Shown here: positions 1 through 7,709 of the stretch, one piece after another
Layout: each line of letters opens with the position of its first letter
How positions within the stretch are numbered: position 1 is the first letter of the stretch
Origin: Salinarimonas sp052380005
Lineage (GTDB): Bacteria > Pseudomonadota > Alphaproteobacteria > Rhizobiales > Beijerinckiaceae
Strand: one strand, 5' to 3'
NCBI GenBank assembly: GCA_052380005.1
Contig: JBQTCJ010000017.1
Length of the DNA stretch: 64,000 nucleotides
Position numbers and translations under genes: made by a program
Notes under the pieces: model-generated
What the model saw: only the letters and a program-made list of their open reading frames with translations
What the model was told of the DNA's origin: nothing
Databases searched by the model: none

Positions 1-156
1 GAGATCGGTCAGCTCCCGGTAGCTCTCGAAGGTGAGCGGGTTCTTCCTCTCCGGCCGGTTCAGCGTCACCGTCGCGACGCCGTCCGACACGTCGAGCAGG
101 AAATGCGCCGGCGCGTAGGACGCGACCGGGATGGTGACGGCGTTGGCGGGGTTCAT
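1..156 (-). CDS. Enoyl-CoA hydratase family protein, 5' part only
   Basis: Only the first 52 codons lie in the window; the gene runs off the left edge. The segment contains the crotonase N-terminal signature VATVTLNRPERKNPL, which forms the first strand and turn of the CoA-binding fold, so hydration or isomerisation of an enoyl-CoA is the likely reaction. Its ATG overlaps the stop of the upstream MarR gene by four bases (ATGA), and that gene overlaps the SDR gene in the same way, so the three are translationally coupled. Neighbouring SDR and MarR genes and a divergent Liv-type transporter point to CoA-thioester catabolism, perhaps of an aromatic acid. The catalytic glutamates lie outside the window, so the exact subfamily cannot be set. 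Confidence 0.85.
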   Translation of the reverse strand, partial: MNPANAVTIPVASYAPAHFLLDVSDGVATVTLNRPERKNPLTFESYRELTDL

Positions 157-728
157 CGCGGGCCTCCCGTGCCGGCGTTCCTGTTCGTGCGCGCCTGCGC
201 ATTGGCGTCGATGGCCGTGCGCGTCGAGGCCTTCACCTTCCCGAGCAGCCCCATCAGCGCCTCGCTCTCGTCCGCGTCGACCCCGCCGAGCATCTCGGCG
301 ATCCAGGCCTCGTGCTCCGCCGCCATGGCGCGAAAGGCGGCGCGCCCCTCCTCCGTCAGGCGGATCACCTGCGCGCGCCGGTCGGTCTCGGACACGCGCC
401 GGTCGACGTGGCCGCTCTCGACGAGACGCTCGACGAGGCCGGTGACGTTGCCGTTCGAGACCATCATGCGCTTGGAGACGTCCGACAGCGTCATCCCGTC
501 GGGCGCGCGCACGAGCTGCGCCATCAGGTCGAAGCGCGGCAGCGTCACGTCGAAACGCTCGCGCAGGCGCCGGCGCACCTCGCCCTCGATCATGGTCGAG
601 AGCGTGAGCAGGCGCAGCCACAGCCGCAGCTCGGCCGCGTGCTCGGCGGGCGCCTCGAGCGCCTTGGCCTCGTGGTCCAGCGGCACCGGCTCCGGCGCAT
701 TCTCGTCGGCGGATACGCGATCGTGCAT
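153..728 (-). CDS. MarR family transcriptional regulator
   Basis: The 191-residue protein has a MarR winged helix-turn-helix: a helical dimerisation start (LRLWLRLLTLSTMIEGEV), a recognition region (MTLSDVSKRMMVSNGNVTGL) and the wing (DRRAQVIRLTEEG). The chosen ATG at 728 overlaps the stop of the SDR gene (ATGA); a longer frame exists but would run into that gene. Regulators of this kind in CoA-linked aromatic pathways usually sense the acyl-CoA and repress their own operon. The near-palindrome at 1590-1603, upstream of the operon, is a candidate operator. About 40 N-terminal residues before the helical core are rich in Glu, Pro and Ala and probably disordered. The ligand is unknown. Confidence 0.9.
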   Translation of the reverse strand: MHDRVSADENAPEPVPLDHEAKALEAPAEHAAELRLWLRLLTLSTMIEGEVRRRLRERFDVTLPRFDLMAQLVRAPDGMTLSDVSKRMMVSNGNVTGLVERLVESGHVDRRVSETDRRAQVIRLTEEGRAAFRAMAAEHEAWIAEMLGGVDADESEALMGLLGKVKASTRTAIDANAQARTNRNAGTGGPR

Positions 729-1522
729 CACACCTCGCCCCCGGCGACCGCGATCGCCTGGCCGGTGACCGAGGCGGCGGCGGCGCCGCACAGCCACGCG
801 ACGGCATCGGCGACCTCCTCGGGACGCACGAGCCGCCCCTGCGGATTGTGCTTCGTCAGCTCCCCCATCGCCTCTTCCGGCGTGCGGCCGGTCTTGGCGA
901 CGATCCGCTCGACGCTGTGGGCGACGATGTCCGTATCGGTGAAGCCGGGGCACACCGCGTTGACCGTCACGCCCTTGCGGGCCGTCTCCAGCGCCAGCGC
1001 GCGCACGAGCCCGAGCGTCGCGTGCTTCGCGGCGACGTAGGCGGACACGTACGGGTAGCCCTTCAGCGCCGCGGTGGAGGCCACCGCCACGATACGCCCG
1101 AAGCCGCGCTCGACCATTCCCGGCAGCACCGCGCGGGCGGCAAAGACGACGCTCGTGAAGTTCATGTCGAGCATGCGCCGGAGCATCTCGTTCGAGGTCG
1201 CCTGGAAGGGCGCCGTCTCGGCGGCGCCGGCGTTGCAGATCATCAGGTCGATCGGCCCCGCCCGCTCGGCCGCCTCGCCGAGCGCGTGCGCCACCGCCTC
1301 CTCGATCGTCACGTCCGCGGTGACCGCGTGGCGCGCCGCGCCGGCGGCGATGGCGCGCTCGAGCGCGGCCATGTCGCGCCCGAGCACGGTGACCTCCGCA
1401 CCTGCCTCGGCCAGCGTGCGGGCGATCGCGAGGCCGATGCCGCGCCCGCCCCCGGTGACGAGCGCGTGGCGGCCGGCGAGCCGTCCCTTCTGCGCGCTGC
1501 GGTGGCGCGGTGCGGTGTCCAT
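728..1522 (-). CDS. SDR family NAD(P)-dependent dehydrogenase
   Basis: This is a classical short-chain dehydrogenase of 264 residues. The cofactor motif TGGGRGIG is at residues 23-30, the NAG motif near 97-99, the catalytic Ser at 149 (VAST) and the Tyr-x3-Lys pair at Y162 and K166. The C-terminal part (NAVCPGFTDTDI) is the usual substrate lid region. It is the first gene of a coupled operon with a MarR regulator and an enoyl-CoA hydratase, so oxidation of a 3-hydroxyacyl-CoA intermediate is the best guess. This gene set beside a Liv-type transporter and a cupin recalls 2-aminobenzoyl-CoA or related aromatic-CoA loci, but the diagnostic monooxygenase and CoA ligase are not in the window. Confidence 0.9.
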   Translation of the reverse strand: MDTAPRHRSAQKGRLAGRHALVTGGGRGIGLAIARTLAEAGAEVTVLGRDMAALERAIAAGAARHAVTADVTIEEAVAHALGEAAERAGPIDLMICNAGAAETAPFQATSNEMLRRMLDMNFTSVVFAARAVLPGMVERGFGRIVAVASTAALKGYPYVSAYVAAKHATLGLVRALALETARKGVTVNAVCPGFTDTDIVAHSVERIVAKTGRTPEEAMGELTKHNPQGRLVRPEEVADAVAWLCGAAAASVTGQAIAVAGGEV

Positions 1523-1589
1523 GGCGCTCCCTCCTCGTCCCGCCCGTCGCGAAGATGCGTCCGGGCTCTTGTGGTTTGCGCGCGGCTTG

Positions 1590-1603
1590 TTTTAAGCTTC
1601 AAA
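1590..1603. promoter_or_regulatory. Candidate MarR operator
   Basis: TTTTAAGCTTCAAA is a 14-bp inverted repeat with one mismatched pair, centred on AAGCTT. It lies in the AT-richer part of the divergent region between the SDR operon (start 1522) and the binding-protein gene (start 1781). The position suits a MarR dimer site controlling the leftward operon, and perhaps both directions. The match to any specific regulator is inferred. Confidence 0.45.
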
Positions 1604-1780
1604 TATCAGGCCGGAACGAGGGCCGCGTCAAGCGGGGTTCGGGCGGGCCTGGCGGCGGGCGCGACGGGGGTGCCGGAAAAGGCGCTTTGCGGACGCGTCC
1701 CGTCGCGTACAGTGCCCCAGCGGCATCAACGAGCGCGGCAAATCGCGCGGGGAACAGCCAGAAACGGGAGTACAGCTTTC

Positions 1781-2962
1781 ATGACGCGCATTTCCAAGCA
1801 TCTCGGCCTCGCGGCGCTCGGGCTCCTCGCCACGACCGCGCTGACGCATGCGCAGGGCTCCGACCCGCTGAAGGTCGGCATCATCGTCACGCTGTCGGGC
1901 CCGGCCGCCTCGCTCGGCGAGCAGGCCCGCGACGGATTCCAGCTCGCGATCGAGCAGCTCGGCGGCGAGCTCGGCGGCGTGCCGGTCGAGGTCGTGGTCG
2001 TCGACGACGAGCAGAAGCCGGACGTCGCGCTCACCCGCGTCAACGGCCTGATCGAGCGCGACGGCGTCGACGTCGTCGTCGGCCCGATCTTCTCCAACAT
2101 CCTCCAGGCGATCCACAAGCCGGTGATGGATGCCGACCGCATCCTCATCAGCCCCAACGCCGGCCCCTCGTCCTATGCCGGCGCGGAGTGCAGCCCGAAC
2201 TTCTTCGTGACCTCCTACCAGAACGACCAGGTCCACGAGGTGATGGGCCGCGTCGCGCAGGACCGCGGCTACGAGCGCGTCTTCATCATGGTGCCGAACT
2301 ACCAGGCCGGGCGCGATTCGGCGGCGGGCTTCAAGCGGCACTTCGAGGGCGAGATCGTCGACGAGGTCTACACCCAGCTCGGCCAGCTCGACTTCTCCGC
2401 CGAGCTCGCCCGCATCGCGGCGATGCAGCCCGACGCGGTCTTCACCTTCATGCCCGGCGGCATGGGCGTGAACCTGGTGCGCCAGTACAACCAGGCCGGC
2501 ATGAAGGACCGCATCCCCTTCCTGTCCGCCTTCACGGTGGACGAATCGACGCTGCCCGCCCAGCAGGACGCGGCGCTCGGCATGTTCGGCGCGATGACCT
2601 GGGCGCCGGACATGGATACCCCCGGCAACGCCGAGTTCGTCGAGGCCTACATCGAGAAGTTCGGAAGCGTTCCGGGCTCCTACGCCATGCAGGCCTACGA
2701 CACCGCGATGCTGCTCGATTCGGCGGTCGAGGCCGCCGGCGGCATCGGCGATCAGGATGCGCTGCTCGCGGCGATCAAGGCGGCGGACTTCCAGTCCCTG
2801 CGCGGCGACTTCGCGTTCAACAACAACCAGTACCCGATCCAGGACTTCTACCTCGTCGAGGTCGCCCAGCGCGAGGACGGCATGTTCCAGACGCAGATCG
2901 TCGAGCAGGTCTTCGACGACTACGGCGACGTCTACGCGTCCGAGTGCCAGATGGGCGGCTGA
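1781..2962 (+). CDS. ABC transporter substrate-binding protein (Liv type)
   Basis: The 393-residue protein starts with a Sec signal peptide (TRISKHLGLAALGLLATTAL, probable cleavage after THA) followed by the type I periplasmic binding fold of the Peripla_BP_6/LivJ family (LKVGIIVTLSGPAASLGEQ). It would capture a small acid, amino acid or aromatic compound in the periplasm for the permeases that follow. The ATG at 1781 has a GGGAG about ten bases upstream; the open frame extends further 5' but only the 1781 start gives a signal peptide. A 335-base gap holding two repeats separates it from the permease genes. Family membership is secure; the ligand is not, though the adjacent CoA-catabolic genes suggest an aromatic acid. 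Confidence 0.9.
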   Translation: MTRISKHLGLAALGLLATTALTHAQGSDPLKVGIIVTLSGPAASLGEQARDGFQLAIEQLGGELGGVPVEVVVVDDEQKPDVALTRVNGLIERDGVDVVVGPIFSNILQAIHKPVMDADRILISPNAGPSSYAGAECSPNFFVTSYQNDQVHEVMGRVAQDRGYERVFIMVPNYQAGRDSAAGFKRHFEGEIVDEVYTQLGQLDFSAELARIAAMQPDAVFTFMPGGMGVNLVRQYNQAGMKDRIPFLSAFTVDESTLPAQQDAALGMFGAMTWAPDMDTPGNAEFVEAYIEKFGSVPGSYAMQAYDTAMLLDSAVEAAGGIGDQDALLAAIKAADFQSLRGDFAFNNNQYPIQDFYLVEVAQREDGMFQTQIVEQVFDDYGDVYASECQMGG

Positions 2963-3030
2963 GGCGGCCGTGACGGCCATCGTCGCGGTTCCTCGGACGT
3001 CGAAAGGCTGTCGACGGAACCGCGACGGAG

Positions 3031-3180
3031 TTCCCCTCTCCCTCGTGGAGAGGGGCTAGGGGTGTGGGGCGTCGGGTGAAGAGCGATCGGCCGCCGCCGG
3101 CGAGACCGATTGGCATCGACGATCGCGCCACATCCTGCACGCCCCACACCCCCGGCCCCTCTCCACGAGGGAGAGGGGAG
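3031..3180. repeat. Inverted pair of REP-like elements (family 1)
   Basis: Two copies of a palindromic unit face each other at 3031-3072 and 3137-3180. Each has a core hairpin CCCTCTCCctcgtGGAGAGGG and a G-rich flank (GGGGTGTGGGGC or its complement). They occupy most of the 335-base gap 2963-3297, in which I see no gene. The same unit recurs at 23877, 23987, 27557, 27672 and 63731. Confidence 0.8.
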
Positions 3181-3297
3181 AGCCGGCATCACGGGCGACG
3201 CTCGCTCACGTCCGTTCGCCCTCTCCGGTCCGGGCTCCGCCCGGGCTCCCTCCCCCGTGGAGAGCACGCGACGCCCTTCAGCGAGGACCTTCGCGCC

Positions 3298-4218
3298 ATG
3301 TACACCACGCTCATCCTCGTCCAGACCCTCAACGGCCTGCAGTTCGGGATCATCCTGTTCCTGATCGCGGCGGGGCTGACGCTCGTGTTCGGCGTCATGG
3401 ACTTCATCAACCTCGCCCACGGCGTGCAGTACATGATCGGGGCGTACTTCGCCTTCGCCTTCACGACCTGGACCGGCAATTTCGGGCTGGGCCTGCTGCT
3501 CGCCCTGCCCGCCGCGCTCGTTTTCGGGCTGCTGCTCGAGGCCGTGGTCTTCCGGCACCTCTACGACAAGGACCATCTCGAGCAGGTGCTCGCCACCTTC
3601 GGAATCATCCTGTTCCTGAACCAGGGCGTGAAGGTGATCTGGGGCTCCTCGCCGCTCTTCGTGCCGGTGCCGGAGTTCCTCCAGGGCTCGATCCAGCTCA
3701 TGGAGGGCTTCTTCTACCCGGTCTACCGCCTCGCCATCATCGGCGCGGGGCTCGGGGTCGCGGCGCTGCTCTACGTGCTCGTGAACTACACCCGCGCCGG
3801 GATGCTGGTGCGTGCCGGCGCGACCAACGCCAAGATGGTCTCGGCGCTCGGCGTCGACATCCGCCGGCTCTTCATGATCGTCTTCGGCTTCGGCGCCATG
3901 CTCGCCGGCTTCGCCGGGGCGATGGTGGCGCCGATCCTCTCGGTCGAGCCCGGGATGGGCGACAACCTCCTCATCCTGGCCTTCGTCGTCATCGTCATCG
4001 GCGGCATCGGCTCGATCCGCGGCGCCTTCCTCGCGGCGCTGATCATCGGCCTCGTCGACACGCTCGGTCGCACCTTCGCCGGGGACGTGCTGCGCCTCTT
4101 CCTCGACCCCGGCGCGGCCTCCACGATCGGGCGCGCGGTGGCGCCGATGCTGATCTACATCCTCATGGCCGCGGTGCTGTTCTTCCGCCCCGCCGGCCTC
4201 TTCCCGGTCAAGCGCTGA
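3298..4218 (+). CDS. Branched-chain amino acid-type ABC permease (LivH)
   Basis: A 306-residue inner-membrane permease of the LivH family. Hydrophobic segments span the whole chain, and the family hallmarks are visible: GLTLVFGVMDFINLAHG near the N-terminus and VIVIGGIGSIRGAFLAALI in the later half, around the coupling loop for the ATPases. The ATG at 3298 gives the standard family N-terminus (MYTTLILVQTLNGLQFG); the upstream extension is translated REP DNA and is rejected. The gene is followed 14 bases later by livM and then by two ATPases, forming a complete importer with the binding protein at 1781. Confidence 0.93.
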   Translation: MYTTLILVQTLNGLQFGIILFLIAAGLTLVFGVMDFINLAHGVQYMIGAYFAFAFTTWTGNFGLGLLLALPAALVFGLLLEAVVFRHLYDKDHLEQVLATFGIILFLNQGVKVIWGSSPLFVPVPEFLQGSIQLMEGFFYPVYRLAIIGAGLGVAALLYVLVNYTRAGMLVRAGATNAKMVSALGVDIRRLFMIVFGFGAMLAGFAGAMVAPILSVEPGMGDNLLILAFVVIVIGGIGSIRGAFLAALIIGLVDTLGRTFAGDVLRLFLDPGAASTIGRAVAPMLIYILMAAVLFFRPAGLFPVKR

Positions 4219-4232
4219 AGGGGCCCGCGCCG

Positions 4233-5255
4233 ATGCTCGACACCGCCTCCCCCGCGGCGAAAGCCGCCGCGACACCGCCGGAGAAGGCTGATCCTCCCGC
4301 CGCCACGGCCGCGCCCCGCCCGCCGCTCTGGCGCCGCGAGGCGCTGGCCCTCGCGCTCTTCGCCTTCTTCGCGCTCGCCCCCGCGATCGCACAGGTCGGC
4401 GCGGAGGGCTACCTGCTCTCGCTCGTCATCCGCGCGATGATCTTCGCCATCGCCGCGCTCTCGCTCGACCTCATCCTCGGCTACGGCGCGCTCGTCTCCT
4501 TCGGCCACGCGGCCTTCGTCGGCATCGGCTGCTACGCGGTCGGCATCCTGATGGCGCACGCGGTGCCGGACCTCTTCGTCCAGCTCCTCGTCACGCTTCT
4601 GGCGAGCGCGCTCTTCGCCTTCGTCACGGGGGCGATCTCCCTGCGCACGAAGGGCGTCTACTTCATCATGATCACGCTCGCCTTCGGGCAGATGGTCTAC
4701 TTCCTCACGACATCGCTGGCGCCCTACGGCGGCGACGACGGGCTCACCCTGCCCTCGCGCAGCACGGTGCTCGGCACGGACGTGCTCGAGAACGATCTCG
4801 TCTTCTACTACCTCGTGCTCGCCTGCCTCGTCGGCGTCTACGCCATGCTGCGCGCGATCGTCGGCTCGCGCTTCGGGCGCGTGCTGCGCGGCACGAAGGA
4901 GAACCCGGTGCGCATGCAGGCGATCGGCTACGATCCCTATCGCTACCAGCTCTGCGCGTACGTGATCGCCGGCATGATCGCCGGCCTCGCGGGCTTCCTG
5001 CTCGCGAACCAGCTGGAGTTCGTCTCCCCCGCCTTCATCTCCTGGCAGCGCTCGGGCGAGCTGATCATCATGGTCGTGCTCGGCGGCATGGGCACGCTCG
5101 TCGGGCCGATCGTCGGCGCGATGTCCTTCCTCTTCCTGGAGGAGATCCTCGCGCGCATCACGCAGGACTGGAAGCTGATCTTCGGCCCGCTCCTCGTCCT
5201 CGTCGCGCTGTTCGCGCGCGGCGGCATCCTCGGCTTCTTCAAGAGGGCGAAATGA
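4233..5255 (+). CDS. Branched-chain amino acid-type ABC permease (LivM)
   Basis: The second permease of the importer, 340 residues. An Ala/Pro-rich cytoplasmic N-terminus of about 40 residues precedes roughly ten membrane segments. LivM hallmarks are SLDLILGYGALVSFGHAAF, LRTKGVYFIMITLAFGQM and the cytoplasmic coupling region (GRVLRGTKENPVRMQAIGYD). It pairs with LivH to form the membrane channel. The stop overlaps the start of the first ATPase gene (ATGA). Confidence 0.93.
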   Translation: MLDTASPAAKAAATPPEKADPPAATAAPRPPLWRREALALALFAFFALAPAIAQVGAEGYLLSLVIRAMIFAIAALSLDLILGYGALVSFGHAAFVGIGCYAVGILMAHAVPDLFVQLLVTLLASALFAFVTGAISLRTKGVYFIMITLAFGQMVYFLTTSLAPYGGDDGLTLPSRSTVLGTDVLENDLVFYYLVLACLVGVYAMLRAIVGSRFGRVLRGTKENPVRMQAIGYDPYRYQLCAYVIAGMIAGLAGFLLANQLEFVSPAFISWQRSGELIIMVVLGGMGTLVGPIVGAMSFLFLEEILARITQDWKLIFGPLLVLVALFARGGILGFFKRAK

Positions 5256-6001
5256 GCGCGATCCTGGAGCTGCGGAACCTGCGCAAGAACTACGGCGCGC
5301 TCGCCGTCACCGACGACGTCTCGCTCGCCGTCGAGACCGGTGAGCTGCACGCGATCATCGGGCCCAACGGCGCCGGCAAGACCACGCTGATCCACCAGAT
5401 CTCCGGCCTCGCCCCCTCCGATTCGGGCGCGATCCTGTTCGACGGGCGCGACGTCACCCGTACGCCGATGCACGAGCGGGTGCGCGCCGGGCTCGCCCGC
5501 TCCTTCCAGATCACCTCGATCCTGCCCGGCTTCACCGCCCGCGAGAACGTCGCGACCGCCGTGCAGGCCCGCTCGGGCTCCTCCTTCCGCTTCTTCGGCG
5601 ACCCGTCGCGCGAGCGCGCGCTCGACGACGAGGCGATGGAGGCGCTCGCCACCGTTGGGCTCTCGGCCCGCGCCGACGTCGTCGCCGGCCGGCTCTCCCA
5701 CGGCGAGAAGCGCCAGCTCGAGCTCGCCGTCGCGCTCGCGACGCGCCCGAAGCTGCTCCTCCTCGACGAGCCCCTCGCCGGCACGGGCCGCGAGGAGAGC
5801 GAGCGCGTCGTCGAGACGCTGCTGGCGCTCAAGCACCGCTACACGATCGTGCTGATCGAGCACGACATGGAGGCCGTGTTCGCGCTGGCCGACCGGGTGA
5901 GCGTGCTCGTCTACGGCCGCGTCATCGCCACCGGCGCACCCGACGCCGTGCGCGCCGACCCCGCCGTGCGCGAGGCCTATCTCGGCGAGGAGGCCGCCTG
6001 A
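5252..6001 (+). CDS. ABC transporter ATPase (LivG)
   Basis: A 249-residue ATP-binding subunit. Walker A (GPNGAGKT) is at residues 37-44 and Walker B plus catalytic Glu (LLLLDEP) at about 168-174. The signature motif at 148-152 reads LSHGE instead of LSGGE or LSGGQ, a tolerated variant in this family. The C-terminal LivG extension (VIATGAPDAVRADPAVREAYLG) is present. Its start overlaps livM by four bases and its stop overlaps the next ATPase by one, so the two ATPases are made in step and probably work as a heterodimer. Confidence 0.93.
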   Translation: MSAILELRNLRKNYGALAVTDDVSLAVETGELHAIIGPNGAGKTTLIHQISGLAPSDSGAILFDGRDVTRTPMHERVRAGLARSFQITSILPGFTARENVATAVQARSGSSFRFFGDPSRERALDDEAMEALATVGLSARADVVAGRLSHGEKRQLELAVALATRPKLLLLDEPLAGTGREESERVVETLLALKHRYTIVLIEHDMEAVFALADRVSVLVYGRVIATGAPDAVRADPAVREAYLGEEAA

Positions 6002-6699
6002 TGCTGTCCGTGCGCCATCTCGAATCGAGCTACGGCCCCGCCCAGGTCCTGTTCGACATCTCCTTCGACGTCGGCGAGGGCGAGGTCGTGACGCTGCTCG
6101 GCCGCAACGGCATGGGCAAGACCACGACGGTCAATTCCATCCTCGGCCTCGTGCGCCCCAAGGGCGGGGAGATCGCCTTCGAGGGCCGCCCGATCCGGGG
6201 GCTGCCCTCCTACGAGGTCGCGCAATGCGGCATCGGCCTCGTGCCCGAGGGCCGGCAGATCTTCCCGACGCTCACCGTCGAGGAGAACCTCGTCGCCACG
6301 GCCGCGACGCGCTTCGGCGCCCCGCGCTGGACGCTCGAGCGCATCTACGCGCTCTTCCCGCGGCTCCAGGAGCGGCGCCGCAACCTCGGCTCCCAGCTTT
6401 CGGGTGGCGAGCAGCAGATGCTCGCCATCGGGCGTGCGTTGATGACGAACCCCAAGCTCGTCATCCTCGACGAGGCGACGGAGGGGCTCGCGCCCCTCAT
6501 CCGCGCCGAGATCTGGGACTGCCTCGCCCGCCTCAAGGCCGAGGGGCAGGCGATCCTGGTGATCGACAAGAACGTCGACGCGCTGATCCCGTTGGCGGAC
6601 CGGCACGTCGTCGTCGAGAAGGGCCGCGTCGCCTGGATGGGCACGAGCGCCGACCTGAAGGCCGATGCCAGCGTGAAGGACCGCTTCCTCCACGTCTGA
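6001..6699 (+). CDS. ABC transporter ATPase (LivF)
   Basis: A 232-residue second ATPase of the importer. Walker A (GRNGMGKT) is at residues 34-41, the signature LSGGEQQ starts at 133, and Walker B (LVILDEAT) is near 153-160. Length and motifs are standard for LivF. The ATG shares a base with the livG stop (TGATG). One possible oddity is DKNVDAL near residue 187, where many ATPases have an H-loop histidine; LivF-like proteins often carry E-Q/K-N here, so it is probably not a defect. Confidence 0.93.
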   Translation: MLSVRHLESSYGPAQVLFDISFDVGEGEVVTLLGRNGMGKTTTVNSILGLVRPKGGEIAFEGRPIRGLPSYEVAQCGIGLVPEGRQIFPTLTVEENLVATAATRFGAPRWTLERIYALFPRLQERRRNLGSQLSGGEQQMLAIGRALMTNPKLVILDEATEGLAPLIRAEIWDCLARLKAEGQAILVIDKNVDALIPLADRHVVVEKGRVAWMGTSADLKADASVKDRFLHV

Positions 6700-6735
6700 C
6701 GAACACGCACGAGCAACGAGAGGGGAGCCGTCACC

Positions 6736-7194
6736 ATGCGTACCGAAGAGATCGCCGGGATCACGCCCGGCGGAGAGGGGTTCGAGGGCGTGCGCCTCAA
6801 CATCCTCGGCCAGATCTACGTGCCCAAGAGCGTCACCGAGCAGTGCTTCTCCTGGCACGCGACGTTCCCCGTCGGCACGTTCGTGCCGCCGCACATCCAC
6901 CCGACCCAGGACGAGTACATCTACATGCTCGAGGGCCGCTTCGACCTGATGCTCGGCGGCGAGGAGGTCGTGGCGAACGCGGGCGACCTGATCCGCATGC
7001 CCAAGGGCATGCCGCACGGCATCTTCAACAAGACCGACCAGCCGGTGAAGTGCCTGTTCTGGGTGACGCCCACACGCAAGCTCTACGACCTGTTCTGGGG
7101 CATCCACTCCATGGCCGAGCAGGAGCCCGGCGCGGTCGTCGCGCTCTCGGCCCGCCACGAGGTCGAGTTCCTGCCCCCGCCTCCGGGCGCATGA
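6736..7194 (+). CDS. Single-domain cupin protein
   Basis: A 152-residue cupin. Motif 1 supplies H53, H55 and E60 (PPHIHPTQDEYIYMLEG) and motif 2 supplies H94 (MPKGMPHGIFN), so the usual three-His one-Glu metal site is complete. Small cupins like this act as dioxygenases, isomerases or binding proteins on organic acids. It lies 36 bases after the transporter ATPase and probably ends that operon, so a role in processing the imported compound is likely, but the substrate cannot be read from the sequence. Confidence 0.85.
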   Translation: MRTEEIAGITPGGEGFEGVRLNILGQIYVPKSVTEQCFSWHATFPVGTFVPPHIHPTQDEYIYMLEGRFDLMLGGEEVVANAGDLIRMPKGMPHGIFNKTDQPVKCLFWVTPTRKLYDLFWGIHSMAEQEPGAVVALSARHEVEFLPPPPGA

Positions 7195-7256
7195 TGCGCG
7201 GAGCGGCGCGGCGGTCGCCCGCGCGCGGCCGCCGCGATAGGTTTCGCACACAACTT

Positions 7257-7276
7257 CGGTAATTCTGGAATTACCG
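7257..7276. promoter_or_regulatory. ArsR operator, perfect inverted repeat
   Basis: CGGTAATTCTGGAATTACCG has perfect 9-bp arms around a 2-base centre. It lies 35 bases before the arsR ATG, directly followed by a TTGACG hexamer at 7277-7282 that may be a -35 box. Position and symmetry fit autorepression by the ArsR dimer encoded next to it. Confidence 0.75.
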
Positions 7277-7311
7277 TTGACGCCCTGCTCCGACGGGGGC
7301 AAGCTGCATTC

Positions 7312-7647
7312 ATGGACACCACGCTCGCCATCGCCAAGCGTCTCGAGGCGCTGGGCAACCCGACCCGGCTCGGGATCTACCGGGCCCTCGTGCGCGCAGG
7401 CGACGGCGGGCTCGCCGTCGGCGCGCTGCAGGACCGTATCGGCATCCCCGCCTCCACGCTCTCGCACCATCTGCGCGCCCTCGTCGGCGTCGCCCTCGTG
7501 ACGCAGGAACGCCAGGGCACGACGCTGATCTGCCGCGCGAACTACCCGGTCATGAGCGGGCTCGTGGCCTTCCTCTCCGAGGAATGCTGCGTGGAGAGCG
7601 GCTGCGGCCCGGCATCCCGACGGAGCGCGCGCGAGGAAGCCGTGTAG
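7312..7647 (+). CDS. ArsR family metalloid-responsive repressor
   Basis: A 111-residue winged helix protein of the ArsR/SmtB family. The N-terminal LEALGNPTRLGIYRAL and the recognition helix IPASTLSHHLRALV are typical. Cysteines at 92, 93 and 98 (EECCVESGCG) near the C-terminus resemble the C-C-x(n)-C arsenite site of ArsR proteins such as that of Acidithiobacillus ferrooxidans, rather than the helix-3 site of the plasmid R773 type. Binding of As(III) or Sb(III) would release it from the palindrome at 7257-7276. It heads an operon with a flavoprotein and an MFS exporter. Confidence 0.9.
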   Translation: MDTTLAIAKRLEALGNPTRLGIYRALVRAGDGGLAVGALQDRIGIPASTLSHHLRALVGVALVTQERQGTTLICRANYPVMSGLVAFLSEECCVESGCGPASRRSAREEAV

Positions 7648-7674
7648 CGCATTTTCGCGCTCCTCTATTTCCAA

Positions 7675-7690
7675 AATTCTGGAACTATCG
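7675..7690. promoter_or_regulatory. Second ArsR-like half-site
   Basis: AATTCTGGAACTATCG repeats the core AATTCTGGAA of the operator at 7257-7276 but has degenerate outer arms. It sits 20 bases before the monooxygenase ATG at 7710, so the repressor may bind here to control the second gene separately. Confidence 0.45.
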
Positions 7691-7709
7691 ACATCGTGAG
7701 GAGAGCATC

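Noticed and set aside
2963..3297. Repeat pair read as a transposon or CRISPR
   Set aside because: Only two opposed units, no spacers, no transposase; it fits a REP-like pair.
7195..7311. GC-rich hairpin after the cupin gene as terminator
   Set aside because: The complementary GCGGC runs can pair in several ways, with no clear stem or U-tract.
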